Below, piece by piece: positions 28,476 to 37,271 of a stretch of DNA of 64,000 nucleotides. Positions within the stretch are counted from its first letter, which is position 1. Each line of letters starts with the position of its first letter. The notes below the pieces were generated by a model. The model had not been told where the DNA came from, did no database searches, and was given only the letters and a program-made list of their open reading frames with translations. The DNA is from Actinomycetes bacterium (GTDB lineage Bacteria; Actinomycetota; Actinomycetes; Propionibacteriales; Propionibacteriaceae), in NCBI GenBank assembly GCA_023458095.1, contig JAEXAS010000002.1, forward strand, positions 68,458 to 132,457, given 5' to 3'. The translations under genes were made by a program, and so were the position numbers.

Positions 28476-29401
28476 GACTGCCACCGGGACGCTCGCCGCT
28501 GGACAACGGCGTAGGCCCACATCACCAGGCCGACCACGATCACCATGCCCAAAGCCAGCACGCCGGCCAAGTTCTGTCGTCCCAGCAGCGTTTCACTGGT
28601 CATCGCGGTGCGGATCTGCAAGGTGACGATCTGCGAGCCCTGACTGGCCAGCGCGGCGGCTGTTGCGTAGGAAGAGAAGGCGTTGGCGAACAGCAGCAGC
28701 AGGCTGGCCAGGAAGGACGGCGCCAACACCGGCAGCCCGATATGCCACCAGAAGCCCCGCCGCGTACCACCGAGAGTGAGGTTCGCCTCAGCCCACTGCG
28801 GTTTGAGGGCGGCCATGGCCGGGGTGAAGGTGATCACCATCAGCGGTACCTGGAAGTAGATATAGGGCAGGATCAGGCCGGGCAGGTCGTAGATCCAGGT
28901 GCCGTTGGCGAAGATGTCGATCCCCAGATAGTGGGCCAATCCCTGAGTCAGGACGCCTTGCACCCCGATGGTGGCGATGAAGGCGAAGGCCAGCATGACG
29001 CCGCCGAACTGCGCCAGGACACCGGCGGCGGCATCGACCAGCGTGCGCACGGTGCCCACCTCCGGCAGGCCCAGCATCGCGTAACACACCGCTGCCCCCA
29101 GCACCGCACCAACCACTGCGGTCAACAGCGACAGCCACGTCGAGTTCCAGAATGTGTTGACGATCACCGGGTCGGTCAGGGACGCCAGGTTGGCCCAGTC
29201 GAGGTGTCCCTCGACCACCACCCCGGACGACACGGCCAAGACGGTCGGCAAAGCGAGGAAAAACAGCAGATACAACCCGAAGGGAACCAATCCCACCCAG
29301 GCCAGATCGAGCCGCGCCCGAAGCCGCGGCGACCGGGGTGAGACGATGCGTCCCACCCCGGTGGCAGCGGTCAGGCTGTTGGCTTCAGCCACAGTGCTCA
29401 C
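28472..29401 (-). CDS. ABC importer permease
   Basis: 309-residue permease starting STVAEANSLTAATG, then six predicted helices beginning LAWVGLVPFGLYLLFFLALP. The EAA loop is degenerate (LTLGGTRRGFWWHIGLPVLAPSF). The GTG at 29401 overlaps the binding-protein stop (GTGA). A CysT/FbpB-like membrane subunit of unknown specificity. Confidence 0.85.
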   Translation of the reverse strand: MSTVAEANSLTAATGVGRIVSPRSPRLRARLDLAWVGLVPFGLYLLFFLALPTVLAVSSGVVVEGHLDWANLASLTDPVIVNTFWNSTWLSLLTAVVGAVLGAAVCYAMLGLPEVGTVRTLVDAAAGVLAQFGGVMLAFAFIATIGVQGVLTQGLAHYLGIDIFANGTWIYDLPGLILPYIYFQVPLMVITFTPAMAALKPQWAEANLTLGGTRRGFWWHIGLPVLAPSFLASLLLLFANAFSSYATAAALASQGSQIVTLQIRTAMTSETLLGRQNLAGVLALGMVIVVGLVMWAYAVVQRRASRWQS

Positions 29402-30525
29402 TGAACGGCCGATGCCCACTTCTCGCCGAGCAGCTTGCCGGCAGCATCGCTTTGGGCAGCGGTCGGCACGACCGAATCCGCAGGAGCCGTCGGCAGCTTT
29501 GCAGCCAGCGCGGCATCGATGGTTCCGGCCTTGGTCATGGCGTCCATCCGCACCGGACGGGCGCCACCCTTGAGCCACAGGTTCTGGGCCTCATCGGAGT
29601 AGAGGAACTCCTCCCACAGCCGGGCGGCTGCCGGGTGTGGCGCGTCCTTGTTGATGGCCTGGTTGTAGTAGGCGGCATAACCGGTGCCGGGGAGGATGGT
29701 GACCTTCCAGCTCGCCTTGTCGGCGGTATGGGCGGCGTTGAGGTAGTCCCAGTCGAAGACAACCGGGGTCTCGCCGCTGGCCACGGTGGCTGTGGTCACG
29801 TCGACCTTGAGCAGATTTCCGGCCTTCTTCATCTGGGAGAAGAAGTCGATGCCCGGGGTGTAGTCATCCAAGGTGCCGCCGCTTTGGACGGTGGCCAAGC
29901 CGACAGCCCCAAAAGCCGCACCGGCCTGGGTCGGGTCGCCGTTGAGGGCAACCGCACCCTTGTACTTGGCACCGAGCAGGTCCTTCAAAGCGGCGGGAGC
30001 CGGGTACTTCGCCGAGTCGTAGCCGATCGACATGTAGCCGCCGTAGTCGCCGGTGTAGGCGCCATTGGCGTCCTTCAGATTGGCGGGGATCTCATCCCAG
30101 GTCGCCACCTTGTAAGGGGCGAACTGGTCGGTGTTCTGCAGGGTCACGGTCAGCCCCAGGTCGAACACGTCAGGGGCGGTGTCGAGGCCGGCATTGGTCT
30201 TGGCGGCCTGGATCTCCTCAGCGCTGGAGACGTCCGGGGACTGCTCGTTGATCTTGATCTCGGGGTAGGCCTTGGCGAAGGCGTCAAGGATTTCGCCGTA
30301 GTTGGCCCAGTCGCGAGGCAGTGCGATCACATTGAGCGCACCCTCGGCCTTGGCTGCGGCTTCCAGGTCGGCCTTGGTCCCGAAGTCGGCCAAGCTGGTG
30401 GCCGTGGCGGCCTTGTCGGCATTGGCCGACGGCGTGGTCGAGCAGGCCGACAACGACAGGGCGAGGCTCGCCGAGACGGCCACGCCAGCAACAAGCCGGC
30501 GTCCGAAAGTGGACAGCAGATGCAT
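29398..30525 (-). CDS. ABC importer substrate-binding lipoprotein
   Basis: 375 residues with signal peptide and lipobox LSAC, then an extracellular solute-binding domain (GALNVIALPRDWANYGEILDAF, PDVFDLGLTV, VVFDWDYLNA). It resembles the PotD/AfuA/PhnS class of binding proteins. I cannot choose among spermidine-like, ferric or 2-aminoethylphosphonate ligands, and no catabolic genes adjoin it. First gene of the operon. Confidence 0.85.
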   Translation of the reverse strand: MHLLSTFGRRLVAGVAVSASLALSLSACSTTPSANADKAATATSLADFGTKADLEAAAKAEGALNVIALPRDWANYGEILDAFAKAYPEIKINEQSPDVSSAEEIQAAKTNAGLDTAPDVFDLGLTVTLQNTDQFAPYKVATWDEIPANLKDANGAYTGDYGGYMSIGYDSAKYPAPAALKDLLGAKYKGAVALNGDPTQAGAAFGAVGLATVQSGGTLDDYTPGIDFFSQMKKAGNLLKVDVTTATVASGETPVVFDWDYLNAAHTADKASWKVTILPGTGYAAYYNQAINKDAPHPAAARLWEEFLYSDEAQNLWLKGGARPVRMDAMTKAGTIDAALAAKLPTAPADSVVPTAAQSDAAGKLLGEKWASAVQ

Positions 30526-30607
30526 GTGGTTCCCTTCAGATAGTCGCCGGCCGCAGGCCGGACGGTCCGCACGTTAGGGAACCGGAGTGACGTGTTGACC
30601 TTCAGTC

Positions 30608-30622
30608 GGTGAATTCTTCACC
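30608..30622. promoter_or_regulatory. Operator-like palindrome upstream of the second ABC importer
   Basis: GGTGAATTCTTCACC: 6-bp arms GGTGAA/TTCACC around TTC, 83 bp upstream of the binding-protein start in a 132-bp gap. Position and symmetry suggest a repressor or activator site; no regulator gene is adjacent. Confidence 0.4.
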
Positions 30623-30657
30623 GCGGCCGGGTGTCACCTTTGCACGTGTTGCCCCGA

Positions 30658-31998
30658 TCAGATCCCGACGTCCTCCAGCATCTCGGTCACCAAGGCAGCG
30701 ATTGGAGAGCGCTCGGAACGGGTCAGCGTCACGTGGGCGAACAGTGAGTGGCCCTTCAACCGCTCCACCACAGCGACCACGCCGTCGTGGCGTCCCACGC
30801 GCAGATTGTCCCGCTGCCCCACGTCGTGGGTGAGGACCACCCGAGAGTTCTGGCCGATCCGCGACAGCACGGTGAGCAGCACGTTGCGCTCCAAGGACTG
30901 TGCCTCGTCAACGATGACGAAGGCATCGTGCAAGGAACGACCTCGAATGTGGGTCAGCGGCAATACTTCGAGCATCTCCTGGGCAAGAATTTCGTCGATG
31001 ACGTTTTTCGACGTGACCGAACTGAGAGTGTCGAACACCGCCTGACCCCACGGGTTCATTTTCTCGTTCTCACTTCCCGGCAAGTAACCCAGCTCCTGAC
31101 CACCCACGGCGTACAGCGGACGGAACACGATCACCTTGGAGTACTGCCGCCGTTCCAACACGGCTTCCAGGCCCGCGCACAAGGCGAGTGCCGATTTGCC
31201 GGTTCCGGCCCGACCGCCCAGCGACACGATGCCGATCTCGGAATCCATCAGCAGATCCAAGGCGACGCGTTGCTCCGCGGAGCGCCCATGGATGCCGAAG
31301 ACCTCACGATCCTTGATCAGCTTCACCGCGCCGTCCGGAAGCACTCGACCCAGGGCTGAGGAGTTGCTGGCGTGCAGCACCACTCCGGTGTGGCAGGGCA
31401 GGTCGACGGCTTCGGGGACGGTGGCCATCCCTTCGCTGTACAGGGTTTCGACACTGGCGTCGGCGACATCAAGCTCAGCCATGCCCGTCCAGCCGGTGTC
31501 CGGGGTGAGTTCATTGCGGTATTCCTCGGCCGCCAAGCCCACAGCGGAGGCCTTCACCCGCATGGGCAGATCTTTGCTGACCAGCACCACCTCGTTGCCC
31601 TCGCTGCGATAGTTCAGCGCCACCGCCAAGATGCGCGAGTCGTTGTCACCGAGCCGGAAGCCCGCCGGGAGGACGTCCGGATCGGTGTGATTGAGTTCGA
31701 CCCGGAGCGTGCCTTCGGCCTCGTTGACCGGCACTGGGGCGTCGAGACGCCCGTACTGGACGCGCAGGTCGTCCAAGAACCTCAAGGCGGTGCGGGCGAA
31801 GTACCCCAGTTCGGGGTGGTGACGTTTGGCTTCAAGTTCGGTGATCACGACCACCGGGACTACCACCGAATGCTCAGCGAACTTGCGGAGGGCCTGCGGA
31901 TCGCTCAGCAAGACCGAAGTGTCGATGACGTACGTCTTCAATGCCACTGCTTGGTCACGGGTTCCGGAGAACGCGGTCCGAGTAGAGGTGCGCGGCAT
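30658..31998 (-). CDS. PIN domain-PhoH family ATPase
   Basis: 446 residues. The N-terminal PIN nuclease-like domain (KTYVIDTSVLLSDPQALRKF, VITELEAKRH, DNDSRILAVALNY with acidic residues) is joined to a C-terminal PhoH P-loop domain: Walker A GRAGTGKSALAL and Walker B FVIVDEAQSLERN. This is the PhoH2-type architecture, linked to RNA unwinding and cleavage in mycobacteria. The ATG at 31998 follows AAGGA. No separate antitoxin-like gene is seen upstream in the divergent gap. Confidence 0.93.
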   Translation of the reverse strand: MPRTSTRTAFSGTRDQAVALKTYVIDTSVLLSDPQALRKFAEHSVVVPVVVITELEAKRHHPELGYFARTALRFLDDLRVQYGRLDAPVPVNEAEGTLRVELNHTDPDVLPAGFRLGDNDSRILAVALNYRSEGNEVVLVSKDLPMRVKASAVGLAAEEYRNELTPDTGWTGMAELDVADASVETLYSEGMATVPEAVDLPCHTGVVLHASNSSALGRVLPDGAVKLIKDREVFGIHGRSAEQRVALDLLMDSEIGIVSLGGRAGTGKSALALCAGLEAVLERRQYSKVIVFRPLYAVGGQELGYLPGSENEKMNPWGQAVFDTLSSVTSKNVIDEILAQEMLEVLPLTHIRGRSLHDAFVIVDEAQSLERNVLLTVLSRIGQNSRVVLTHDVGQRDNLRVGRHDGVVAVVERLKGHSLFAHVTLTRSERSPIAALVTEMLEDVGI

Positions 31999-32383
31999 GT
32001 CGATCCTTGTCCGGGCCGAACGTCACCCACGTCCGGCGCCTGTGATGTGGCTAGCCGGAGGGGTATGGGCCCGGTGATGGCCCGCGAGTCTGGCTCCCAA
32101 GAGCGGGACGTCGCATGGGTACCTCTCGTCGAAAGGGCGGGGCGCCCCCTCGCAGTTCGAGCCTATGCGCGTCAGAGGGGAGGCTGTCAGCCCGACACGC
32201 AGGGTGACCCAGGGCAGAAATGCTGGGAGGTTCACCCCCACTCCAGAAGTTCACTCAGCGGAAATCCGCTCGATACCCAGCGCAGCGATTCCCCTGGTGA
32301 GACGATGGTATTAGCCCGACGGCGAAGCGACCCACCCAGCGCTTCAACGCCGAGCGCAGTGGTGTCAACCTAAGGACCCCCCC
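31999..32383. other. 385-bp divergent gap between phoH and the first subtilase
   Basis: No supported gene. It contains an imperfect palindrome AGCGGAAATCCGCT (32257-32270), also found in similar form before the second subtilase. I looked for conserved riboswitch cores (c-di-AMP, cobalamin) and could not recognise one. Confidence 0.5.
32257..32270. promoter_or_regulatory. Shared palindrome upstream of subtilase 1
   Basis: AGCGGAAATCCGCT, arms AGCGG/CCGCT, 113 bp before the start. The second subtilase has GCGGATTTCCGC (34279-34290) 106 bp before its start, and both are followed shortly by CTCGAT. Candidate common operator or promoter part. Confidence 0.4.
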
Positions 32384-34210
32384 ATGAACACCGCACGCTG
32401 GGGCAGCGTTGCCCTCGTGGCCATCATGGCCCTGACACTGAGCCCTGCGCCCAGTTGGGCTGACACAGCCACAGACGATCACACCATCTTGGTCACCTTC
32501 GATCACTCGCAGAGCAATCCGGCCGCCGCAGCGAAGGCTGCCGTGGAACACTCCGGCGGTCGAGTCGTGGCGACCGAAGGGCTGGGCAACAAGATCGCCG
32601 CCGTTACCGTCAAGGCCTCGGACGCCCAGTCCACCGCCGTGGAAGACCGCACTGAGGACCAGACCGGGGTGAAGACCGCAGAGCTGTCCGGCAAGGTCTA
32701 TCCGACCACGACCAACGACTCCTACTACAGCTACCTGTGGAACGTGAACAATGCCTCAGGCAGCACCTATGGAACCAAAGCCGAAAGCGCCTGGCCCATG
32801 TCGACCGGTGCGGGCTCGGTGATCGGCGTCATCGACACCGGCATTACCCGCAATGTCGATCTCAACACCCACGTGATCGCCGGCTACGACTTCGTCGATG
32901 GCGACACCAATCCGACCGATTCCGGTCCGGACTACGCAACCTACTGGCATGGCACTCACGTGGCCGGCATCGCTGCCGGCATCGCGAAGAATGGCGTCGG
33001 GACCTTCGGGGTTGCGCCCGGCGCATCGATCGAGCCGATTCGCATGCTCGGCCCCAATGGCGGCAGCACCGATGATCTCGTGGCGGCAATCCTGTGGGGA
33101 TCCGGGGTCTCGCAAGCTGGCGCTTCGGTGACCAATGCCCATCCGGCCGACGTGCTCAATCTCTCACTGGGAAGCAGCACCTACGCGGGAGCGAGTTGCC
33201 CGACCGCAGTGCAGACGGCCATCAACCAGGCTGTAGCGGCAGGAACGACCGTTGTGGTCGCTGCCGGCAATGACTCCATGAGTCTGGCCGGCACCTACCC
33301 GGCCAACTGCAGCAATGTGATCCGAGTGACCGCCTCCGGCAACCGGGGGAAGTTGGCCGGCTACAGCAACTACGGCACTTCGGCCTTCCCGGCGACAGTG
33401 TCGGCCCCGGGTGGCTCAGCAACCTCCGGCGGCGATCCCGATCCGCGACACTGGATCTTGTCGACCTGGCCAAATTCTTACCAGTTCATGGTGGGCACGT
33501 CGATGGCCGCACCCCATGTCTCCGGGGTCATCGCACTCCTGCGGGCTCGCAACCATAGTCTGACTCCGCAACAGTTGACGTCGTTGGTGTCTTCGCACGT
33601 CACTCGGCTCAGCGATGGCTGCAGCACGGTGCGCTGCGGTCCGGGCATCACCAATGCGGCGACGGCCGTCGCCCACATCTCGGCCCCGATTCTGACCGCG
33701 GCGCGAGTTTCGGGCGCTGCTCGGGTTGGACGCCGAGTCACTGCGGTCGCCACGACACCGCTGGAGTCCGGCCACCTGCGCTATCAGTGGCTGCGCAACG
33801 GAACCGCGATCAAGGCCGCCACCGGCCGGACCTATCGCCTGACGACCTCCGACTACAAAGCCGCCGTGTCGGTGCGGGTCCAGGCGACTGCCTCTGCTCG
33901 GAGCGTCCAGCGGACCAGCGCGACCGTGAAGGTTGCGGCGGGCACCTTCGTCAGGCACAACACCCCGAAGGTGCGCGGCACCATGCGGGTGGGACGCACC
34001 CTCACCGTGTACCTCGGCACCTGGTCGCCGCGGCCCACCGGCTACCGCTACCAGTGGCTGCGCGACGGGAAGCCGATCCCGCAGGCAACCCGCTCCAGCT
34101 ACCGGCTGACGGCCCGCGATCGCGGTCACCGTATTTCGGTGCGCCTCGCCCTCAAGGTTCCCCGCTATGTCACTCGCGTCACCACCAGCGCCAAGCGCTT
34201 CGTCCGATAA
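32384..34210 (+). CDS. Secreted subtilisin-family (S8) serine protease
   Basis: 608 residues. A Sec signal peptide (MNTARWGSVALVAIMALTLSPAPSWA), a pro-region of about 80 residues, then the S8 catalytic domain with Asp151 (VIGVIDTGI), His189 (HGTHVAGIAAG), the oxyanion Asn296 (VAAGN) and Ser373 (GTSMAAPHVSG). Two C-terminal Ig-like repeats follow, each with a YQWLR(D/N)G core, found in actinobacterial secreted proteins and probably used for wall or carbohydrate contact. The ATG at 32384 has TAAGGA upstream. First of a tandem paralogous pair. Confidence 0.93.
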   Translation: MNTARWGSVALVAIMALTLSPAPSWADTATDDHTILVTFDHSQSNPAAAAKAAVEHSGGRVVATEGLGNKIAAVTVKASDAQSTAVEDRTEDQTGVKTAELSGKVYPTTTNDSYYSYLWNVNNASGSTYGTKAESAWPMSTGAGSVIGVIDTGITRNVDLNTHVIAGYDFVDGDTNPTDSGPDYATYWHGTHVAGIAAGIAKNGVGTFGVAPGASIEPIRMLGPNGGSTDDLVAAILWGSGVSQAGASVTNAHPADVLNLSLGSSTYAGASCPTAVQTAINQAVAAGTTVVVAAGNDSMSLAGTYPANCSNVIRVTASGNRGKLAGYSNYGTSAFPATVSAPGGSATSGGDPDPRHWILSTWPNSYQFMVGTSMAAPHVSGVIALLRARNHSLTPQQLTSLVSSHVTRLSDGCSTVRCGPGITNAATAVAHISAPILTAARVSGAARVGRRVTAVATTPLESGHLRYQWLRNGTAIKAATGRTYRLTTSDYKAAVSVRVQATASARSVQRTSATVKVAAGTFVRHNTPKVRGTMRVGRTLTVYLGTWSPRPTGYRYQWLRDGKPIPQATRSSYRLTARDRGHRISVRLALKVPRYVTRVTTSAKRFVR

Positions 34211-34278
34211 GGGGGTGGTTGGAACGGGCTACAGCTTCAGCCGACTCCCACCCAGGCAGTTCTCCGATCTCAACCCCT

Positions 34279-34290
34279 GCGGATTTCCGC
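34279..34290. promoter_or_regulatory. Shared palindrome upstream of subtilase 2
   Basis: GCGGATTTCCGC, arms GCGG/CCGC, 106 bp before the start. Counterpart of the site at 32257-32270. Confidence 0.4.
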
Positions 34291-34396
34291 TCTCGATGCA
34301 GGAATCGGCACTCGGATGCGCAATGATGGACCCACCCCGGCGGGAAACAGAGAATGCTGTCCTCCACTCCGGTCTGTCTGTGAAGTGAGGATGGCA

Positions 34397-36277
34397 ATGA
34401 AGACCCTGCGTTGGACCACCGTTGCACTGCTGACCGCAGTGAGTTTGACAGCCACAGCAGCCCCCGGTTGGGCTGAGGGATCGAGCCGAAGGACGAGTGC
34501 TTCGGAGACGTCCACGATCATCGTCACTCTCGAGCCGGGCACTCCCGATCCGACCCGGGCCGCCGCTGCTGCCGTGGCCGCGGGACAAGCCACGGTGACC
34601 CGCTCCGCCTCGATCGGCCCGAACACCGTCGCCGTCACCATGAAGAACTCCGGCGGGAACGCCCGCGCCGCCAGCGTCAGCGCTCAAGCCAAGAGTCGGG
34701 CGCACATCGTGACCGCCGAGGTGTCGCGGCGGGTGTACGCCACCACGACCAACGACACCTACTACAGCTCACTGTGGAACATCAACAATGGCGCCTCCAG
34801 CACCTACGGACTCAAAGCGGAGAACGCCTGGAGCACCACGGGGGGCAGCGGCGCGGTGATCGGTGTGATCGACACTGGCATCACAAACCATTCGGACCTG
34901 AGTGCGAATGTGATCACCGGCTATGACTTCGTTAGCTATGCCAATTCCGACAACGGCACCGATGGCGATGGCTGGGATCCCGACCCGACTGATGAGGGTG
35001 ACTGGGATGACACGTCGTCCTCCAGTTGGCACGGAACCCATGTGGCCGGCATCGCCGCAGCCATCGCCAACAACAGCAAGGGAGTCGCTGGAGTCGCGCC
35101 ACGGGCGGCTATCGAGCCGATCCGGGTTCTCGGCTGGCAGGGCGGCTACGACTCCGACATCATCGCCGGCATCTATTGGGGAGCTGGCGTTGCGGTTGCA
35201 GGAGTCCCCGCCAACAAATACCCCGCTGACGTGCTGAACATGTCCTTGGGCGGCGCCGGATCCTGCACCACGGCCATGCAGACGGCTATCAACACTGCCG
35301 TCAGCCGTGGTACCACCGTCGTCGTCGCGGCCGGCAACGGCGACGCCGATGGCAACCCGCTGCCGATCGACAATACCTTCCCGGCTAACTGTGACAACGT
35401 GATTCGCGTCACCGCGACCGACTCTGCCGGGGCCAAAGCCTCCTGGAGCAACTACGGCACCGCCAGCTACCCCGCCACTGTGGCCGCCCCCGGCGTGGGC
35501 ATCTACTCCACCGTGAACAGTGGACTCAAGACCCCGGTCGCCGAAAGCTACGCCTCCATGAGCGGCACCTCGATGGCTGCTCCACATGTGGCCGGAATCG
35601 TCGCCTTGCTGCGGTCGGCGGACAGCCGGCTCACGACGGCGCAGGTGAAGACCATCCTCACCACGAACACGACCGCCATCAGTTGCAGCACAACCCAATG
35701 CGGCGCGGGCGTTGCAAACGCGGCCAACGCGGTCGCCCAGCTCAGCGCACCGGTGGTGAGCTCGGTGACCGTCTCCGGAGTGCCCGTCGTTGCACACACC
35801 CTCACCGCGACCGCTGGGGCGAGCACACACCCGGCCTACCTGCGCTACCAGTGGCTGCGTGACGGTGTGGCGATCGGCGGTGCAACCAGGTCGACCTACC
35901 TGGTGACGGCCAGCGACTTCGCCCACAAGCTGAGTGCGCGCGTCACGGCAACCGTCGGTTCCCTGACTCCGGCCACGCTAACCAGCGCGGCGGTAACCGT
36001 ACGCTACGGCACCTTCAGCAAGCTGAAGTCCCCGCAGGTGCGCGGCACCATGCGCGTGGGTCGCAAACTCACCGCCTACCGCGGGGCCTGGTCGCCCGCA
36101 CCGATGGCCTACCGCTACCAGTGGCTGCGCAATGGTCACAAGATCAAGGCCGCTACCAAGTCCACCTATCGGCTCACCAAGAAGGACCGCGGTGCCAAGA
36201 TCTCGGTTCGAGTGACAGTGAAGCGTTCCTACTACCTCAGCCGGGTCGCCACCAGCGCCAGCCGCCGGGCACGCTGA
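34397..36277 (+). CDS. Secreted subtilisin-family (S8) serine protease, tandem paralogue
   Basis: 626 residues, same plan as its neighbour: signal peptide (MKTLRWTTVALLTAVSLTATAAPGWA), pro-region, catalytic Asp159 (VIGVIDTGI), His212 (HGTHVAGIAA) and Ser392 (GTSMAAPHVAG), and two C-terminal YQWLR-type Ig-like repeats. It has an acidic insertion of about 20 residues before the His (DGDGWDPDPTDEGDWDD) that could bind calcium. Start at 34397 is chosen because GAGG lies 6 nt upstream; an ATG at 34391 is possible. The pair clearly arose by duplication and has diverged considerably. Confidence 0.92.
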   Translation: MKTLRWTTVALLTAVSLTATAAPGWAEGSSRRTSASETSTIIVTLEPGTPDPTRAAAAAVAAGQATVTRSASIGPNTVAVTMKNSGGNARAASVSAQAKSRAHIVTAEVSRRVYATTTNDTYYSSLWNINNGASSTYGLKAENAWSTTGGSGAVIGVIDTGITNHSDLSANVITGYDFVSYANSDNGTDGDGWDPDPTDEGDWDDTSSSSWHGTHVAGIAAAIANNSKGVAGVAPRAAIEPIRVLGWQGGYDSDIIAGIYWGAGVAVAGVPANKYPADVLNMSLGGAGSCTTAMQTAINTAVSRGTTVVVAAGNGDADGNPLPIDNTFPANCDNVIRVTATDSAGAKASWSNYGTASYPATVAAPGVGIYSTVNSGLKTPVAESYASMSGTSMAAPHVAGIVALLRSADSRLTTAQVKTILTTNTTAISCSTTQCGAGVANAANAVAQLSAPVVSSVTVSGVPVVAHTLTATAGASTHPAYLRYQWLRDGVAIGGATRSTYLVTASDFAHKLSARVTATVGSLTPATLTSAAVTVRYGTFSKLKSPQVRGTMRVGRKLTAYRGAWSPAPMAYRYQWLRNGHKIKAATKSTYRLTKKDRGAKISVRVTVKRSYYLSRVATSASRRAR

Positions 36278-36344
36278 TCGCCAGAACGGGGCACCGACCG
36301 ACCAGGGACACTGACTGACCAGGGGCACTGCTCGCAACGACTGG

Positions 36345-37154
36345 TCAGCGCCCGAAGCGGCGCTCCCGCTGAGCGTAGGAGCGCAAGGCTCGCACGAAGT
36401 CGACCTTGCGGAAGTCAGGCCACAGCGCTTCACAGAAATAGAACTCGCTGTGAGCGGATTGCCAGATGAGGAAGCCGGACATGCGCTGCTCCCCGGAGGT
36501 GCGGATGATCAGGTCCGGGTCGGGCTGGCCGGCGGTGTAGAGATGCTCGGCGATGTCGTCGATCTCGAGGCTTTCGGCGAGTCGATTGAGGGTGTTCCCC
36601 TTGGTGTCCTCGCTGGCCAACAGTGATCGCACCGCGTCGCGCAGTTCGTGGCGTCCGCCGTAGGCGATGGCCACGTTGACATGACATCCGGAGTTGGACG
36701 CGGTAGCAACCTCGGCGCGATGGATGGTGGCAGCCATCTCCTCGGGCAGCAGACTGGCATCGCCCACCATTTGCACCCGGTAGTCGGCGATGCTGGCCAA
36801 GTCGGTGAACAGCCGCTGGATCACCTCCAGCAAGGGGGCGATCTCAGACTCCTCGGAACGCCGCAGGTTGTCAGTGGACAAGACCCACAAGGTGACCAGC
36901 GGAATACCCAGCTCGGAGCACCAACCAACGAACTCCTTGAGCTTGTCGGCGCCGGCCTGATAGCCGACCACCAGCGGCTTTCCGGGGGCATTGGTACGAG
37001 CCCACCGCCGATTGCCGTCAGCCAACACTGCGATGTGGCGAGGCAGCGCCGCGGAGTCAAGCTCACGCAGGACGCGCTTCTCGTAATACCGGTAGAGGAA
37101 TCCCCAGGATTGCGCCCGGTCCAACAGTTCACCGGGCCACCCGCTGATCGCCAT
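36345..37154 (-). CDS. Short-chain cis-prenyltransferase (isoprenyl transferase)
   Basis: 269-residue member of the UppS family, which condenses isopentenyl diphosphate onto allylic diphosphates with Z geometry. Family motifs: HIAVLADGNRRWAR (Asp of the pyrophosphate site), LWVLSTDNLRRSEESE, VNVAIAYGGRHELRDAV and PDLIIRTSGEQRMSGFLIWQSAHSEFYF. The opening MAISGWPGELLDRAQSWGFLYRYYEKRV resembles mycobacterial Z-farnesyl diphosphate synthase-like proteins. It may therefore act upstream of decaprenyl/undecaprenyl phosphate synthesis. Divergent from the hemolysin III gene, a common actinobacterial pairing. Confidence 0.9.
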   Translation of the reverse strand: MAISGWPGELLDRAQSWGFLYRYYEKRVLRELDSAALPRHIAVLADGNRRWARTNAPGKPLVVGYQAGADKLKEFVGWCSELGIPLVTLWVLSTDNLRRSEESEIAPLLEVIQRLFTDLASIADYRVQMVGDASLLPEEMAATIHRAEVATASNSGCHVNVAIAYGGRHELRDAVRSLLASEDTKGNTLNRLAESLEIDDIAEHLYTAGQPDPDLIIRTSGEQRMSGFLIWQSAHSEFYFCEALWPDFRKVDFVRALRSYAQRERRFGR

Positions 37155-37230
37155 GACTGAACACTACCGCCGAGGCCAAGCTGATCCTGGACATGTTGAA
37201 TGAGAGGTCTTGAAATCAGCAGCCGAAGAA

Positions 37231-37265
37231 CTTACGGTAGAGTAAGTTACGCAACCGTAGGTAAG
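37231..37265. promoter_or_regulatory. Operator-like inverted repeats before the hemolysin III gene
   Basis: CTTAC (37231-37235) and GTAAG (37242-37246) form a small palindrome. A wider pair, CTTACGGT (37231-37238) and ACCGTAGGTAAG (37254-37265), overlaps the ribosome binding site just before the ATG at 37272. The pattern resembles TetR-type lipid-regulator sites; the regulator is unknown. Confidence 0.45.
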
Positions 37266-37271
37266 GAACCG

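Noticed and set aside
30658..31998. PIN-PhoH gene as a toxin-antitoxin system
   Set aside because: The PIN and PhoH parts are one protein and no short antitoxin gene lies upstream, so a two-gene module is not supported.
31999..32383. Possible riboswitch before the first subtilase
   Set aside because: I compared by eye with c-di-AMP and cobalamin cores, which often precede actinobacterial secreted hydrolases, and found no conserved core. A covariance-model search (Infernal/Rfam) would settle it.
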